Part shown: in pieces, positions 1 through 7,887 of the stretch
How positions within the stretch are numbered: the first letter of the stretch is position 1
Layout: every line of letters starts with the position of its first letter
The notes under the pieces: generated by a model
Told to the model about the DNA's origin: nothing
Seen by the model: only the letters and a program-made list of their open reading frames with translations
Databases searched by the model: none
Program-made: the position numbers and the translations under genes
Source: Firmicutes bacterium CAG:341
Lineage (GTDB): Bacteria; Bacillota; Clostridia; Oscillospirales; Acutalibacteraceae
Direction of reading: 5' to 3'
Assembly: GCA_000434995.1 (NCBI GenBank)
Contig: FR895309.1
Span: forward strand, 42,672-76,576
Length of the DNA stretch: 33,905 nt

Positions 1-81
1 CAATGCAAGCGGCAGTTTGAACATACCAACACTTTTAATTTAATTTCTTAAAACTGTGTTTTAACGCTATATTTTCACACT

Positions 82-879
82 TTATTTGCCGGACAGGAGA
101 ATTTTGGCATAAGCGTTTTCAAGTGTTGAGTTATAAATAATTTTATCTTTTATATCGCTTGCGCTTTCATAATCGGCAGATGATTTGGAGGTCACAAAAT
201 AGAAAGCCACTCCTTTTTGCGCACACTTTTTTGCAAAAGCCTTTGCACTTTCAGGCACGGTTGCGCTGTGATACATTTCGTGCAAAACAACATCAACATT
301 ATCTATATTATAATTATTATAATCAATATTTATATAAGGCTTAATTACCAATATATTTTTGGGCGCAAAACGGGGACTTGGTATTTTTTCATTTGCTTTG
401 CCTAAGTACAAAAAGTTATCCGAAGAGTCTGCGCTCACAATTTCATTTGCCGAAAAAATACCGTTATAGCTTACAAAAACACCCTTTTGATTTTTCAAAA
501 CCTGCATTAAAGCCGCGTTGAAATTTGAAATACCGTTTGCCGTTTCATCCTCAATCGGCTTGTCGGAAGCGGTGATTACAATATTTTTATCATAAAACAT
601 ATTTGCAAGAAGTGACGAAGTATACGCAAGGGTATCCGAACCGTGAAGAATAATAATATTATCGCTTTCACTTTCATTAACAGCCGCAATCAGCTTTTGC
701 CAAAGTGCAAAATCCATATTTTCGGATAAAACGGTAAAAGGCGAAGAAAACGAAAAATCAACATCCCGTGTTAAATTTTCATCTGCATAATCGACAACTT
801 TAAAAGGCGAGTCAAGATGAATATTATCATCCTTTTTACACGCGATAGTTCCGCCCGTGGAAATAATTGAAATTTTCAT
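82..879 (-). CDS. Asparaginase family protein (L-asparaginase-like amidohydrolase)
   Basis: Predicted cytoplasmic enzyme that hydrolyses L-asparagine to aspartate and ammonia. The N-terminus carries the family's first nucleophile loop, STGGTIA (residues 7-13), and the second signature HGSDTLAYT lies near residue 79. No signal peptide is visible, which fits the cytoplasmic type. At 265 residues it is shorter than the usual 320-340, and the C-terminal half is compressed and poorly conserved, so substrate choice is uncertain and a related amidohydrolase role is possible. The ATG start is preceded by GGTGAC at good spacing. It is the last gene of a minus-strand run after the M18 aminopeptidase, with a hairpin between them, so it may be expressed at a lower level. 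Family assignment is firm; exact substrate is inference. Confidence 0.8.
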   Translation of the reverse strand: MKISIISTGGTIACKKDDNIHLDSPFKVVDYADENLTRDVDFSFSSPFTVLSENMDFALWQKLIAAVNESESDNIIILHGSDTLAYTSSLLANMFYDKNIVITASDKPIEDETANGISNFNAALMQVLKNQKGVFVSYNGIFSANEIVSADSSDNFLYLGKANEKIPSPRFAPKNILVIKPYINIDYNNYNIDNVDVVLHEMYHSATVPESAKAFAKKCAQKGVAFYFVTSKSSADYESASDIKDKIIYNSTLENAYAKILLSGK

Positions 880-891
880 AATGTCACCATA

Positions 892-921
892 TTAAAATCG
901 GCAGGAGAAAACCCCTGCCGA
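892..921 (-). terminator. Intercistronic hairpin, terminator-like
   Basis: On the minus strand an 8-bp stem, TCGGCAGG with CCTGCCGA, encloses an 8-nt loop and is followed by TTTTAAT. It lies between the stop of the aminopeptidase gene and the start of the asparaginase gene. The short T-run suggests a partial terminator that lets some transcription through. Confidence 0.55.
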
Positions 922-926
922 ACATC

Positions 927-2327
927 TTATTTTGTAAAGAATACCTTGAAAGCTTTATACGCCATATAGGTATCAATTTTGCTGACTATTTCATAAGGTG
1001 AATGCATTGAAAGAACAGGCACACCCACATCAATAACATCAACATCAAGGTTGGCAATATACATAGCAACAGTTCCGCCGCCGCCTGCATCTACCTTGCC
1101 AAGCTCACCGCTTTGCCACAAAACATCGTTTGATTCAAGCAGATTTTTAACAAAGCTTACATATTCGGCAGAAGCGTCTGAAGTTCCGCCCTTACCTCTT
1201 GCGCCTGTGAATTTGGTTACGCAGACACCCTGGTTAATAAATGAAGAATTATTTTTTTCAAACGGGGTTGACCAAGTAGGGTCAAACGCAGCGTTAACAT
1301 CAGCTGAAAGGCACTTTGAATTTGAAAGAACATCCCTGCCCTCACAACCTTCAAGCCTTGCCAAATCTTCAATAAAATATTTAAGATAGCTTGAATTAAG
1401 ACCTGTGTTTCCGTCTGAACCTGTTTCTTCCTTATCTGTCAAAACAGTAAGTGCTGTATATTCAGGTGCATCATCAACATCCAAAATCGCCTGAAGTGCC
1501 GGGTATGAGCAAACACGGTCATCGTGGCCGTAACCGCCGATTAAGCTTCTGTCAAAGCCAATATCATCTACTGTGAAAGCAGGTACGAGTTCAAGCTCGG
1601 CTGAAAGAAAATCTCTTTCAACAATACCGTATTTTTCAAAAAGAATATTAAGCAAATTAAGTTTGATTTTTTCGCTTACATCATCATCTTTAAACGGGCG
1701 TGAACCGATTACAACATTGAGTTCTTCACCCTTAACGATTTCATTTGCTTTTCTTGACATCTGCTCTGCGCCCAAGTGCGGCAAAATATCCGTAATGCAG
1801 AATTTAGGGTCTGCCGGGTCTTCGCCGACTTTAACATCAATATGAGTTCCGTCATTTTTGCAAATTCTGCCGTGAAGTGAAAGCGGAATTGCAGTCCACT
1901 GGTATTTTTTAATACCGCCGTAATAGTGGGTTTTGAAAAATCCAAGACTTCCGTCCTCATAAACAGGGCATTGCTTTAAATCAAGACGCGGGGAATCAAT
2001 ATGCGCCGCACTGATTCTTACTCCGTCACAAACAGGCCTTTTGCCCTTGACTGCAAGAATAATTGCCTTGCCCCTGTTGAAATAATAAACTTTATCTCCT
2101 GCTTTAAGCGGCTTGCCGAATTTATCAAATTCAACAAAACCGTGTTCTTTTGCAAGTGCAAGTGCAGATTTTGCAAACTCTCTTTCCGTCTTATTTTCAA
2201 AAAGAAATTTTTTGTAGCCCTCGCAAAATTCATCGCAAGCTTTAAGCTCTTCTTCGCTCATAAAGTCTACGCCGTTTTCCTTTTTGTTAAAAAGCTTTTT
2301 TTGAAGTTCTTTTGCTTCTTCGCTCAT
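927..2327 (-). CDS. M18 family aminopeptidase
   Basis: Zinc-dependent cytosolic aminopeptidase that removes N-terminal residues from peptides. The M18 metal-binding and catalytic segments are visible in order: SAHIDSPRLDLK, GYGHDDRVCSY and DKEETGSDGNTG, with a C-terminal TKFTGARGKGGTSDA and a final SMHSPYEI typical of clan MH. The length of about 466 residues is usual for the family. The ATG at 2327 is chosen over a GTG at 2336 because AAAGGTG, the evident ribosome binding site, overlaps that GTG and sits six bases before the ATG. The gene follows the tsaC/coaE fusion closely in the same operon. Family assignment is confident; in vivo substrates cannot be read from sequence. Confidence 0.93.
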   Translation of the reverse strand: MSEEAKELQKKLFNKKENGVDFMSEEELKACDEFCEGYKKFLFENKTEREFAKSALALAKEHGFVEFDKFGKPLKAGDKVYYFNRGKAIILAVKGKRPVCDGVRISAAHIDSPRLDLKQCPVYEDGSLGFFKTHYYGGIKKYQWTAIPLSLHGRICKNDGTHIDVKVGEDPADPKFCITDILPHLGAEQMSRKANEIVKGEELNVVIGSRPFKDDDVSEKIKLNLLNILFEKYGIVERDFLSAELELVPAFTVDDIGFDRSLIGGYGHDDRVCSYPALQAILDVDDAPEYTALTVLTDKEETGSDGNTGLNSSYLKYFIEDLARLEGCEGRDVLSNSKCLSADVNAAFDPTWSTPFEKNNSSFINQGVCVTKFTGARGKGGTSDASAEYVSFVKNLLESNDVLWQSGELGKVDAGGGGTVAMYIANLDVDVIDVGVPVLSMHSPYEIVSKIDTYMAYKAFKVFFTK

Positions 2328-2353
2328 TTTTATCACCTTTCTGAAAGTTATTT

Positions 2354-3925
2354 TTAAAATCCGAGAGAATGAAGTATATCGTCAATTTCTCGGTCAATAT
2401 CATCTTCATCATTATTATAAATCACAAAATCACAATTTGATTTAAAATAATCTTCGCTAAATTGAGAGGATAGGCGTTTTTTCGCCTCCTCCACGGTTAT
2501 ATTATCACGCTTTGTTATGCGCTCAATTCTTGTTTTTTCACTTGCCAAAACAGCAATTGTTTTAAAACATTTATTTTGTGCTTTTGCTTCAAAAAGCTGC
2601 GGTGCATCAAGCACGCACGGTAATTTTGCAAGGCTTTCACATCTGCCGATTACCGCCGGGTGAACAAGGCTGTTAAGCTTTTCAAGCTTCGATTTATCGT
2701 TAAACACAATATTTCCGAGCTTCTTTCTGTCAAGCTTACCGTTTGTTAATATATCACCGAATTCATCACAAAGTGTTTTCACAAGAATTTTATCATTATC
2801 ATAAATATTTTTAACCACATCGTCGCAGTCAACAATATTAAATCCATGTTTTTCAAGCTTTTTGCAAATATAGCTTTTGCCTGCACCCGATTGACCTGTT
2901 AAGCCGAGAGTGAAAGGCTTGTTTAAATCAATCACGGTAAATGCCGCGGCACGAATAAGGCGATTATACACTGCCATTCCCACACCTGTTGTATGCGGTA
3001 TGCGGGCATAAACGGTTTCGGCTCCCATTTCATCAAGCTTTCGCAGTGCGTCAAACAATTCCCTCGCCTGCGATAAATCATCACTTTCGCTTCCGTAATT
3101 AACTCGCGGTATATCAACCTCGTCTTCATCAAAGCACAGAGCAAACGCGCCTTTTTGCTTATTTACAAAAGCTTCGTAAGTTTTTCTGTTTGCGTCAACA
3201 ATAACAACTCTTGCTTTGGGTGCATAATGCTTGTATTTCATACCGGGTGACTGTGCAGTTTCATTATCTTTCATTCCGTGAAGAACCGCATTCGCCACAA
3301 CAACTTCGCCTATCACATCTTCAAGCATTTCTTTTGTAACTGCACCGGGGCGCAAAATAGTAGGCACATCGCTTGCAAGGGTGATAACGGTTGATTCCAC
3401 CCCGTATTCGCAATCTCCGCCGTCAATAATCGCATCAATCTTACCCGCCATATCATCAATAACATACTTTGCCCTTGTAGGCGACGGTAAGCCGGAGGTA
3501 TTTGCACTCGGTGCGGCAATCGGGCAATGTGCCGCTTCAATAAGCCTATGTGCAATCTCATTTGCCGGCATACGAACTGCAACAGTATCAAGTCCGCCGC
3601 TTACAACATTGCCCACCAGCTCGCTTTTAGGCAAAATTATAGTTAATGCGCCGGGGAAAAATGTGTCTATCAGTGCCTGCGCTTTAGGTGTAACCTCTTT
3701 AACCAAAGGGATTATATCCTCTTTTTTTGCAATATGCACGATTAAAGGATTATCACTCGGCCTGCCCTTTGCTTTATAAATATTTTTAACTGAATTTTCA
3801 TTAAGTGCGTTTGCACCCAAACCGTAAACGGTTTCAGTAGGAAACGCAACAAGCCCGCCTGCTTCAAGTATCTTGCCTGCAAGCTCAATATCATCATTTT
3901 TGGTTGATAAAATTTTAGTTTCCAT
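2354..3925 (-). CDS. Fusion: L-threonylcarbamoyladenylate synthase (TsaC/Sua5) + dephospho-CoA kinase (CoaE)
   Basis: A 523-residue bifunctional protein. Residues 1 to about 330 are a full Sua5-type protein: the YrdC fold with AFPTETVYGLGANA (27-40) and KGRPSDNPL (53-61), then the Sua5 C-terminal domain ending near RLIRAAA. This half makes threonylcarbamoyl-AMP from threonine, bicarbonate and ATP for tRNA t6A modification. Residues 338-523 are a complete dephospho-CoA kinase with P-loop GQSGAGKS (344-351), a VDCDD motif and KRDNITVEEAKKRL in the lid region. This half performs the last step of CoA synthesis. The frame is uninterrupted and both active sites look intact, so it is not a pseudogene. 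The start overlaps the XRE gene by 11 bases, suggesting coupling. The prfA-Sua5 neighbourhood is common in Firmicutes; the CoaE fusion is the odd part. Confidence 0.93.
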   Translation of the reverse strand: METKILSTKNDDIELAGKILEAGGLVAFPTETVYGLGANALNENSVKNIYKAKGRPSDNPLIVHIAKKEDIIPLVKEVTPKAQALIDTFFPGALTIILPKSELVGNVVSGGLDTVAVRMPANEIAHRLIEAAHCPIAAPSANTSGLPSPTRAKYVIDDMAGKIDAIIDGGDCEYGVESTVITLASDVPTILRPGAVTKEMLEDVIGEVVVANAVLHGMKDNETAQSPGMKYKHYAPKARVVIVDANRKTYEAFVNKQKGAFALCFDEDEVDIPRVNYGSESDDLSQARELFDALRKLDEMGAETVYARIPHTTGVGMAVYNRLIRAAAFTVIDLNKPFTLGLTGQSGAGKSYICKKLEKHGFNIVDCDDVVKNIYDNDKILVKTLCDEFGDILTNGKLDRKKLGNIVFNDKSKLEKLNSLVHPAVIGRCESLAKLPCVLDAPQLFEAKAQNKCFKTIAVLASEKTRIERITKRDNITVEEAKKRLSSQFSEDYFKSNCDFVIYNNDEDDIDREIDDILHSLGF

Positions 3926-4670
3926 TATTTTTATGTTTACCTGCCTTTGCAGTAATTATGTAAAAAATCGGAATGGTCAGAAACAGTATCCACGCAGGAT
4001 GCCACATACTTTTTAAAAAGCCTAAAAGCAAAAATACAATAAGCACAAGTACGGGATAGCAGAAAATTACCGGCTTTTTCTTTTCAGCGGCAATTATACC
4101 TGTATAAAAAAGAGGAATTGTCAAAAGCACTATCCAGCCCATTTTCCAGCCGTTTGCACCCAAAAATGTACCTATTAAGCAATATGCGATAACTGCCAGC
4201 ACGGGATACGACGGAAACAGCCAGCTTCTTCTTTTCTTTTCCTTTTTTCTTTCCTCTCGCTCTCTTTCCCTTTCGTGAAAATACGCTTCTTCCTTTTGCT
4301 CCTCTAATAACTCTTTCTCTTTGAGTGACGGCTGCGGAGCTGAAAGCTGCGTTTCCTGCTGCTCCTCTTTTTCTTCATTTTCAGCCTTGCCTGTAAATTC
4401 ATCAATAAGCTCGTTTACCGCTTTTTCTTCTTCACTCTCGGCAGTGGCATTTTCGGCTTCTTCCTGTGCCTCACCTTTTACAAGCGAATCAATCGAAACA
4501 CCGTAAAATTCGGCAAGCTTGCCGATATTATCAATATCGGGAGTGGAATTGCCCTGCTCCCATTTTGAAACAGACTGGCGTGATATACCCAAAACTTCAC
4601 CGAGTGCGTCCTGGCTCAATCCCTTTTCCGTTCTTAACTTTTTTAAATATTCGCCCTGTTTAATTGACAT
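3915..4670 (-). CDS. XRE-family HTH regulator with C-terminal membrane segments
   Basis: The N-terminal 65 residues form a Cro/cI-type helix-turn-helix (LRTEKGLSQDALGEVLGISR, then QSVSKWEQGNSTPD). A long Glu/Lys-rich, probably coiled or disordered linker follows (about 66-150), then three to four hydrophobic segments from about 152 to 240 (for example the stretches around VLAVIAYCLIG and VLVLIVFLLLG). It is therefore predicted to be a membrane-tethered DNA-binding regulator. The DNA-binding half is clear; signal and targets are unknown. It lies between prfA and the tsaC/coaE fusion in the same operon, 18 bases after prfA, and overlaps the fusion gene by 11 bases. The start has GAGGTT upstream. 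Its position inside a translation-related operon gives no direct clue to its job. Confidence 0.82.
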   Translation of the reverse strand: MSIKQGEYLKKLRTEKGLSQDALGEVLGISRQSVSKWEQGNSTPDIDNIGKLAEFYGVSIDSLVKGEAQEEAENATAESEEEKAVNELIDEFTGKAENEEKEEQQETQLSAPQPSLKEKELLEEQKEEAYFHEREREREERKKEKKRRSWLFPSYPVLAVIAYCLIGTFLGANGWKMGWIVLLTIPLFYTGIIAAEKKKPVIFCYPVLVLIVFLLLGFLKSMWHPAWILFLTIPIFYIITAKAGKHKNNGN

Positions 4671-4688
4671 ATATAACTAACCTCAAAA

Positions 4689-5765
4689 TTATTCTTCGCC
4701 CTGTGCTTTAAGCTTTTCGGCTGTATCGGCAGTAATAAGAGCGTCTATCATTTCATCCATATCCCCGTTTAAAAACTGCTCAAGCTTATAAAGAGTAAGG
4801 CCTATTCTGTGGTCTGACACTCTGCCCTGTGGGTAATTATAAGTTCTTATTCTCTCACTTCTGTCACCTGTGCCGACCTGCGCTTTTCTTTCGCCTGCAA
4901 TTTCAGCGTCGTGCTTTGCTTTTTCGGCATCATAAAGACGGGAACGCAAAACTTTAAGTGCTTTTTCCTTGTTTTTATGCTGGCTTCTTTCATCCTGGCA
5001 TTCAACTACCGTGCCGGTAGGTATATGAGTAATACGAATGGCAGATGAAGTTTTGTTAATATGCTGACCGCCTGCACCTGATGAGCGGAAAGTATCTATC
5101 TGCAAATCCTTTGGATTGATTTCAAAATCAACATCCTCCGCTTCGGGCAAAACAGCAACCGTAGTGGTTGAAGTGTGAATTCTGCCCTGGCTTTCGGTTT
5201 CAGGCACACGCTGAACACGGTGAACACCGCTTTCAAATTTAAAGCGTGAATATGCACCGTCACCCTCAACCAAAAAGCTGATTTCCTTATAACCGCCAAG
5301 CCCTGTTTCATTTGCATTTAAAACTTCTGTTTTAAATCCCTTTGACTCGGCATACATTGAGTACATTCTGAAAAGCACACCGGCAAAAAGTGCGCTTTCC
5401 TCGCCGCCTGCGCCGCCGCGAATTTCTATAATTACATTCTTGTCATCGTTAGGGTCACGCGGTAAAAGAAGAACTTTAAGTTCCTCTTCAATTCTCTCCA
5501 TATCTTCACGGCTTTGCTCAAATTCTTCCTTAACCATTTGGGCAAAATCTGCGTCCATTCCGCCCTCGTCAAGCATTGCGCGTGATTCTTCTTCTGTTTG
5601 CTTTGCTTTTTTATATTCCCTGAATTTTTCAACAACGGGGGTTAAATGCTTAAGTTCACGCATAAGCTTTGTATATTTTTCTTGGTCTGATACAATATCC
5701 GGATTGCAAACAAGCTCGTTTACTTCCTCAAATCTGTTTTCAACCTCTTGTAACTTTTCTATCAT
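4689..5765 (-). CDS. prfA: Peptide chain release factor 1
   Basis: Class I release factor that reads UAA and UAG in the ribosomal A site and triggers peptide release. The stop-codon recognition tripeptide is PET at residues 188-190, in the RF1 form PxT and not the SPF of RF2. The peptidyl-transferase GGQ motif is at 232-234 in SSGAGGQHINKTSSA. The length of 358 residues is typical. The start overlaps the murI stop by four bases (ATGA arrangement), so translation is likely coupled. prmC, the GGQ methyltransferase often next to prfA, is not here. Confidence 0.97.
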   Translation of the reverse strand: MIEKLQEVENRFEEVNELVCNPDIVSDQEKYTKLMRELKHLTPVVEKFREYKKAKQTEEESRAMLDEGGMDADFAQMVKEEFEQSREDMERIEEELKVLLLPRDPNDDKNVIIEIRGGAGGEESALFAGVLFRMYSMYAESKGFKTEVLNANETGLGGYKEISFLVEGDGAYSRFKFESGVHRVQRVPETESQGRIHTSTTTVAVLPEAEDVDFEINPKDLQIDTFRSSGAGGQHINKTSSAIRITHIPTGTVVECQDERSQHKNKEKALKVLRSRLYDAEKAKHDAEIAGERKAQVGTGDRSERIRTYNYPQGRVSDHRIGLTLYKLEQFLNGDMDEMIDALITADTAEKLKAQGEE

Positions 5766-6541
5766 ATATTTTCCTCACTTAAAAACTTATAAAATCTTGC
5801 TAATTTTTCATTTCTCATTTCTTCGCTTGGTGATGAATCTAAAAACAAAATGTTTCCTCTCGGCTGTTCGTTATTTAATAATTCCTTTTCTTCAAGCACA
5901 CGCTTTAACTGCCTGCTGACTCCTTTAGCACCGTTGAAAAAATTAACATTTCCCAAAACTTTTTGAATTTCTTTTATTGCAAGCGGGTAATGCGTACATC
6001 CCAGCACAACATTTTGCACCTTGCCTTTATATTCATTCAATGTTTCATCAAGATAATTTTCAAGCCGGGTTTTATCCCCCTGCTCTATAATATCGGCAAG
6101 GCCGACACAGGCAATAAGTGCGGTTTTGTGATTATTATATTTATAATAAAGCTTATGAAATTTTTCGCTTTCAAGCGTACCTTTAGTTGCCATAACAAGC
6201 GTAAATCCGTTTGGATTTTGGTCATACACCATTTTATATGCAGGCTCAATGGCAATTATAGGCAAGGCATACTTTTTTCTTAAAAAAGCAGAAGCCTTGG
6301 CTGAAGCTGTATTGCACGCAATAACTATTGCCTTGCAATCGTATTTTTCTATAAGCATAGATATAATTTCATCGCATCTTTCAATAATTGCTTCGTCGCT
6401 TTTATCGCCATATGGGCAATTGGCAGAATCACTGAAATAAACATAATTTTCATTCGGCAAAAGGGCAAGCGATTCGCTAAGCACGGTACTGCCGCCTATT
6501 CCCGAATCAATAAAGCCGACAGGCCTACTGCTTTTCATCAT
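5762..6541 (-). CDS. murI: Glutamate racemase
   Basis: Cofactor-independent racemase that makes D-glutamate for peptidoglycan. The two catalytic cysteines are visible: Cys76 in ACNTASA and Cys182 in LGCTHYPL. The N-terminal FIDSGIGG motif is also canonical, and 259 residues is normal. Two adjacent ATG codons (6541 and 6538) follow AAAGGCGG; the first has six-base spacing and is used here. Its 5' end overlaps the DUF951 gene by 17 bases and its 3' end overlaps prfA by four, so the three genes are tightly coupled. Confidence 0.96.
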   Translation of the reverse strand: MMKSSRPVGFIDSGIGGSTVLSESLALLPNENYVYFSDSANCPYGDKSDEAIIERCDEIISMLIEKYDCKAIVIACNTASAKASAFLRKKYALPIIAIEPAYKMVYDQNPNGFTLVMATKGTLESEKFHKLYYKYNNHKTALIACVGLADIIEQGDKTRLENYLDETLNEYKGKVQNVVLGCTHYPLAIKEIQKVLGNVNFFNGAKGVSRQLKRVLEEKELLNNEQPRGNILFLDSSPSEEMRNEKLARFYKFLSEENI

Positions 6542-6713
6542 TTTTTACCGCCTTTATACTTTTATCCGCTTTTATTCTCGCAATCATAATCTCCCTGCCG
6601 CAGCCTTTACATCTGAGCTTATAATCAACTCCGAGCCTTGTAATTTCAAATTCTTTTGAACCGCAGGGATGCGGCTTTTTCATTACAACAATATCACCGA
6701 GTTTAAGTTGCAT
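6525..6713 (-). CDS. DUF951 family small protein
   Basis: A 62-residue protein matching the DUF951 pattern: LKLGDIVVMKKPHPCGSKEF followed by a second cysteine pair, CKGCGREI. The PHPCGS...CKGCG arrangement suggests a small metal-binding (zinc-ribbon-like) beta fold. Function is unknown. In many Firmicutes this family sits beside the GTPase gene ychF; here it leads the murI-prfA operon. The ATG at 6713 is chosen because AAAGGTGAG precedes it; a GTG at 6737 would add eight lysine-rich residues over that ribosome binding site. A tiny ATG-TAA start-stop with its own ribosome binding site lies just upstream. Confidence 0.85.
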   Translation of the reverse strand: MQLKLGDIVVMKKPHPCGSKEFEITRLGVDYKLRCKGCGREIMIARIKADKSIKAVKNDEKQ

Positions 6714-6763
6714 TTTCTCACCTTTACATTTTTTCACCTATAATATTATCTTTAATTTAAAAC

Positions 6764-6792
6764 ATTATATCACTATACACCTAAATTTACAA
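6764..6792 (-). promoter_or_regulatory. Sigma-A-type promoter for the DUF951-murI-prfA operon
   Basis: On the minus strand TTGTAA (6792-6787) is followed after exactly 17 bases by a perfect TATAAT (6769-6764). It lies about 50 bases upstream of the DUF951 start. Its -35 overlaps the -35 of the rightward promoter for the S1-domain gene. Confidence 0.7.
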
Positions 6793-6813
6793 CAGTAAAT
6801 ATTCTATCATAAT
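6786..6813 (+). promoter_or_regulatory. Probable promoter for the S1-domain gene
   Basis: TTTACA, a 16-base spacer and CATAAT read rightward. The match is moderate. The -35 shares five bases with the leftward promoter's -35, so the two promoters cannot easily be occupied together. A leader of about 45 bases would result. Confidence 0.5.
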
Positions 6814-6868
6814 TCACAAGTGTTATGAATAAAATATAACTACAAGACTATCGAAAAGAGTGAAACAA

Positions 6869-7783
6869 ATGGAATTTTATCCTGAAGGATGCTGCGAAAA
6901 GCTCGGCAAAACTTTTGCAAGCATTGACGAAATTAAAAATGCTATGATAAAAAACGAAATCATTGAGGGCAAGGTTCTTCTTTGCGACAGGGAGCATAAT
7001 TTACATATTGATTTAGGTGTAATAAGAGGAATTATTAAGCGTGAAGAGGGTGCAATAGGAATTGACGACGGAACGGTAAGGGATATTGCGCTCATTTCCA
7101 AGGTGGGCAAAAGCATATGCTTTAACATTATCGGCTTTGAGCGTGATGTTTTCGGCAACACATTTGCCGTGCTGTCACGCAAGAGCGTGCAGGAAAAGTG
7201 CAAAAAGGAGTTTTTGGATAACCTTAAAAACGGCGATGTGATTGACGCAAAAGTAACCCACCTTGAAAAATTCGGCGCATTTATAGACATAGGCGCAGGG
7301 ATAAACTCGCTTATTCCGATAGATATGCTTTCCGTTTCACGAATCAGCCACCCAAAGCAGAGATTAACCGAGGGGCAGAAAATAAAAGTTGCATTAAGAA
7401 AAAGAGAGGGCGACAAGCTGACTTTTACACTTAAAGAGCTTTTGGGAAGCTGGGAGGAAAACGCAGATTTATTTACCCCCGGCGAAACGGTAACGGGAGT
7501 TATAAGAAGTATTGAAGATTACGGTGTATTTGTTGAACTTATGCCAAATTTGGCAGGGCTTGCGGAAATTGATGATAACCTGTTTGAAGGACAGAGTGTG
7601 GCAGTATACATCAAATCAATAATTAAGCAAAAAATGAAAATAAAGCTTATTATTGTAGAAGCATATGAGCAGGAAAACACCGCAAAAGATTTAGTTTATT
7701 TTAATCAGAGCAATCATATTGATTATTGGCAATATTCGCCTAAAGATTGCCCGAAAATTATCGAAACGGATTTTAACGAATAA
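6869..7783 (+). CDS. S1 RNA-binding domain protein (ribosomal protein S1-like)
   Basis: About 304 residues with three S1-type OB folds: roughly 34-115 (divergent, HIDLGVIRGIIKREEGA), 122-195 (canonical, VTHLEKFGAFIDIGAGINSL) and 205-275 (GVIRSIEDYGVFVELMPNLA). The FGAFIDIG and YGVFVEL strands are the RNA-binding face of S1 domains. The protein is shorter than the 4-6-domain S1 of many bacteria and resembles the reduced S1-like proteins of Clostridia; a role in mRNA binding or translation is family knowledge, and the exact role is inference. The ATG at 6869 is favoured over a GTG at 6860 that lies inside the AAGAGTG ribosome binding site. The gene is monocistronic or reads into the DUF1846 leader. 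Confidence 0.82.
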   Translation: MEFYPEGCCEKLGKTFASIDEIKNAMIKNEIIEGKVLLCDREHNLHIDLGVIRGIIKREEGAIGIDDGTVRDIALISKVGKSICFNIIGFERDVFGNTFAVLSRKSVQEKCKKEFLDNLKNGDVIDAKVTHLEKFGAFIDIGAGINSLIPIDMLSVSRISHPKQRLTEGQKIKVALRKREGDKLTFTLKELLGSWEENADLFTPGETVTGVIRSIEDYGVFVELMPNLAGLAEIDDNLFEGQSVAVYIKSIIKQKMKIKLIIVEAYEQENTAKDLVYFNQSNHIDYWQYSPKDCPKIIETDFNE

Positions 7784-7790
7784 TTTTCTA

Positions 7791-7862
7791 TTGATTTATC
7801 ATTATTTTTTAAGTATAATATATAAGTACAAACGGTTGTATCGGTGGTACAGCCGTTTTTTA
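7791..7862 (+). promoter_or_regulatory. Promoter and promoter-proximal hairpin leader, copy 1 (DUF1846)
   Basis: TTGATT (7791-7796), a 17-base spacer and TATAAT (7814-7819). Ten bases after the -10 begins an 11-bp stem, AAACGGTTGTA (7830-7840) with TACAGCCGTTT (7848-7858), containing one G-U pair and followed by a T-run. The hairpin would start within a few nucleotides of the 5' end of the RNA. Copy 2 before pyrG has the same hexamer spacing, the same ten-base gap and a shared AAGTAC plus ACGGTTGTA. It looks like an attenuator or 5'-stabilising hairpin. Confidence 0.75.
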
Positions 7863-7887
7863 TTTTGTGATATTTTGGAGAGGGAAT

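Noticed and set aside
1..81. Possible start of a further minus-strand gene (ATG at 24 reading MFKLPLAL to the window edge)
   Set aside because: Only eight codons are visible and there is no convincing ribosome binding site, so coding cannot be supported.
5440..5919. 159-codon plus-strand frame opposite prfA and murI
   Set aside because: Serine-rich shadow spanning two recognised genes; no ribosome binding site.
6877..7416. 179-codon open frame antisense to the S1-domain gene
   Set aside because: It lies wholly opposite a recognised gene, is Ser/Pro/Ile-rich like a codon shadow, and has no ribosome binding site or family match.
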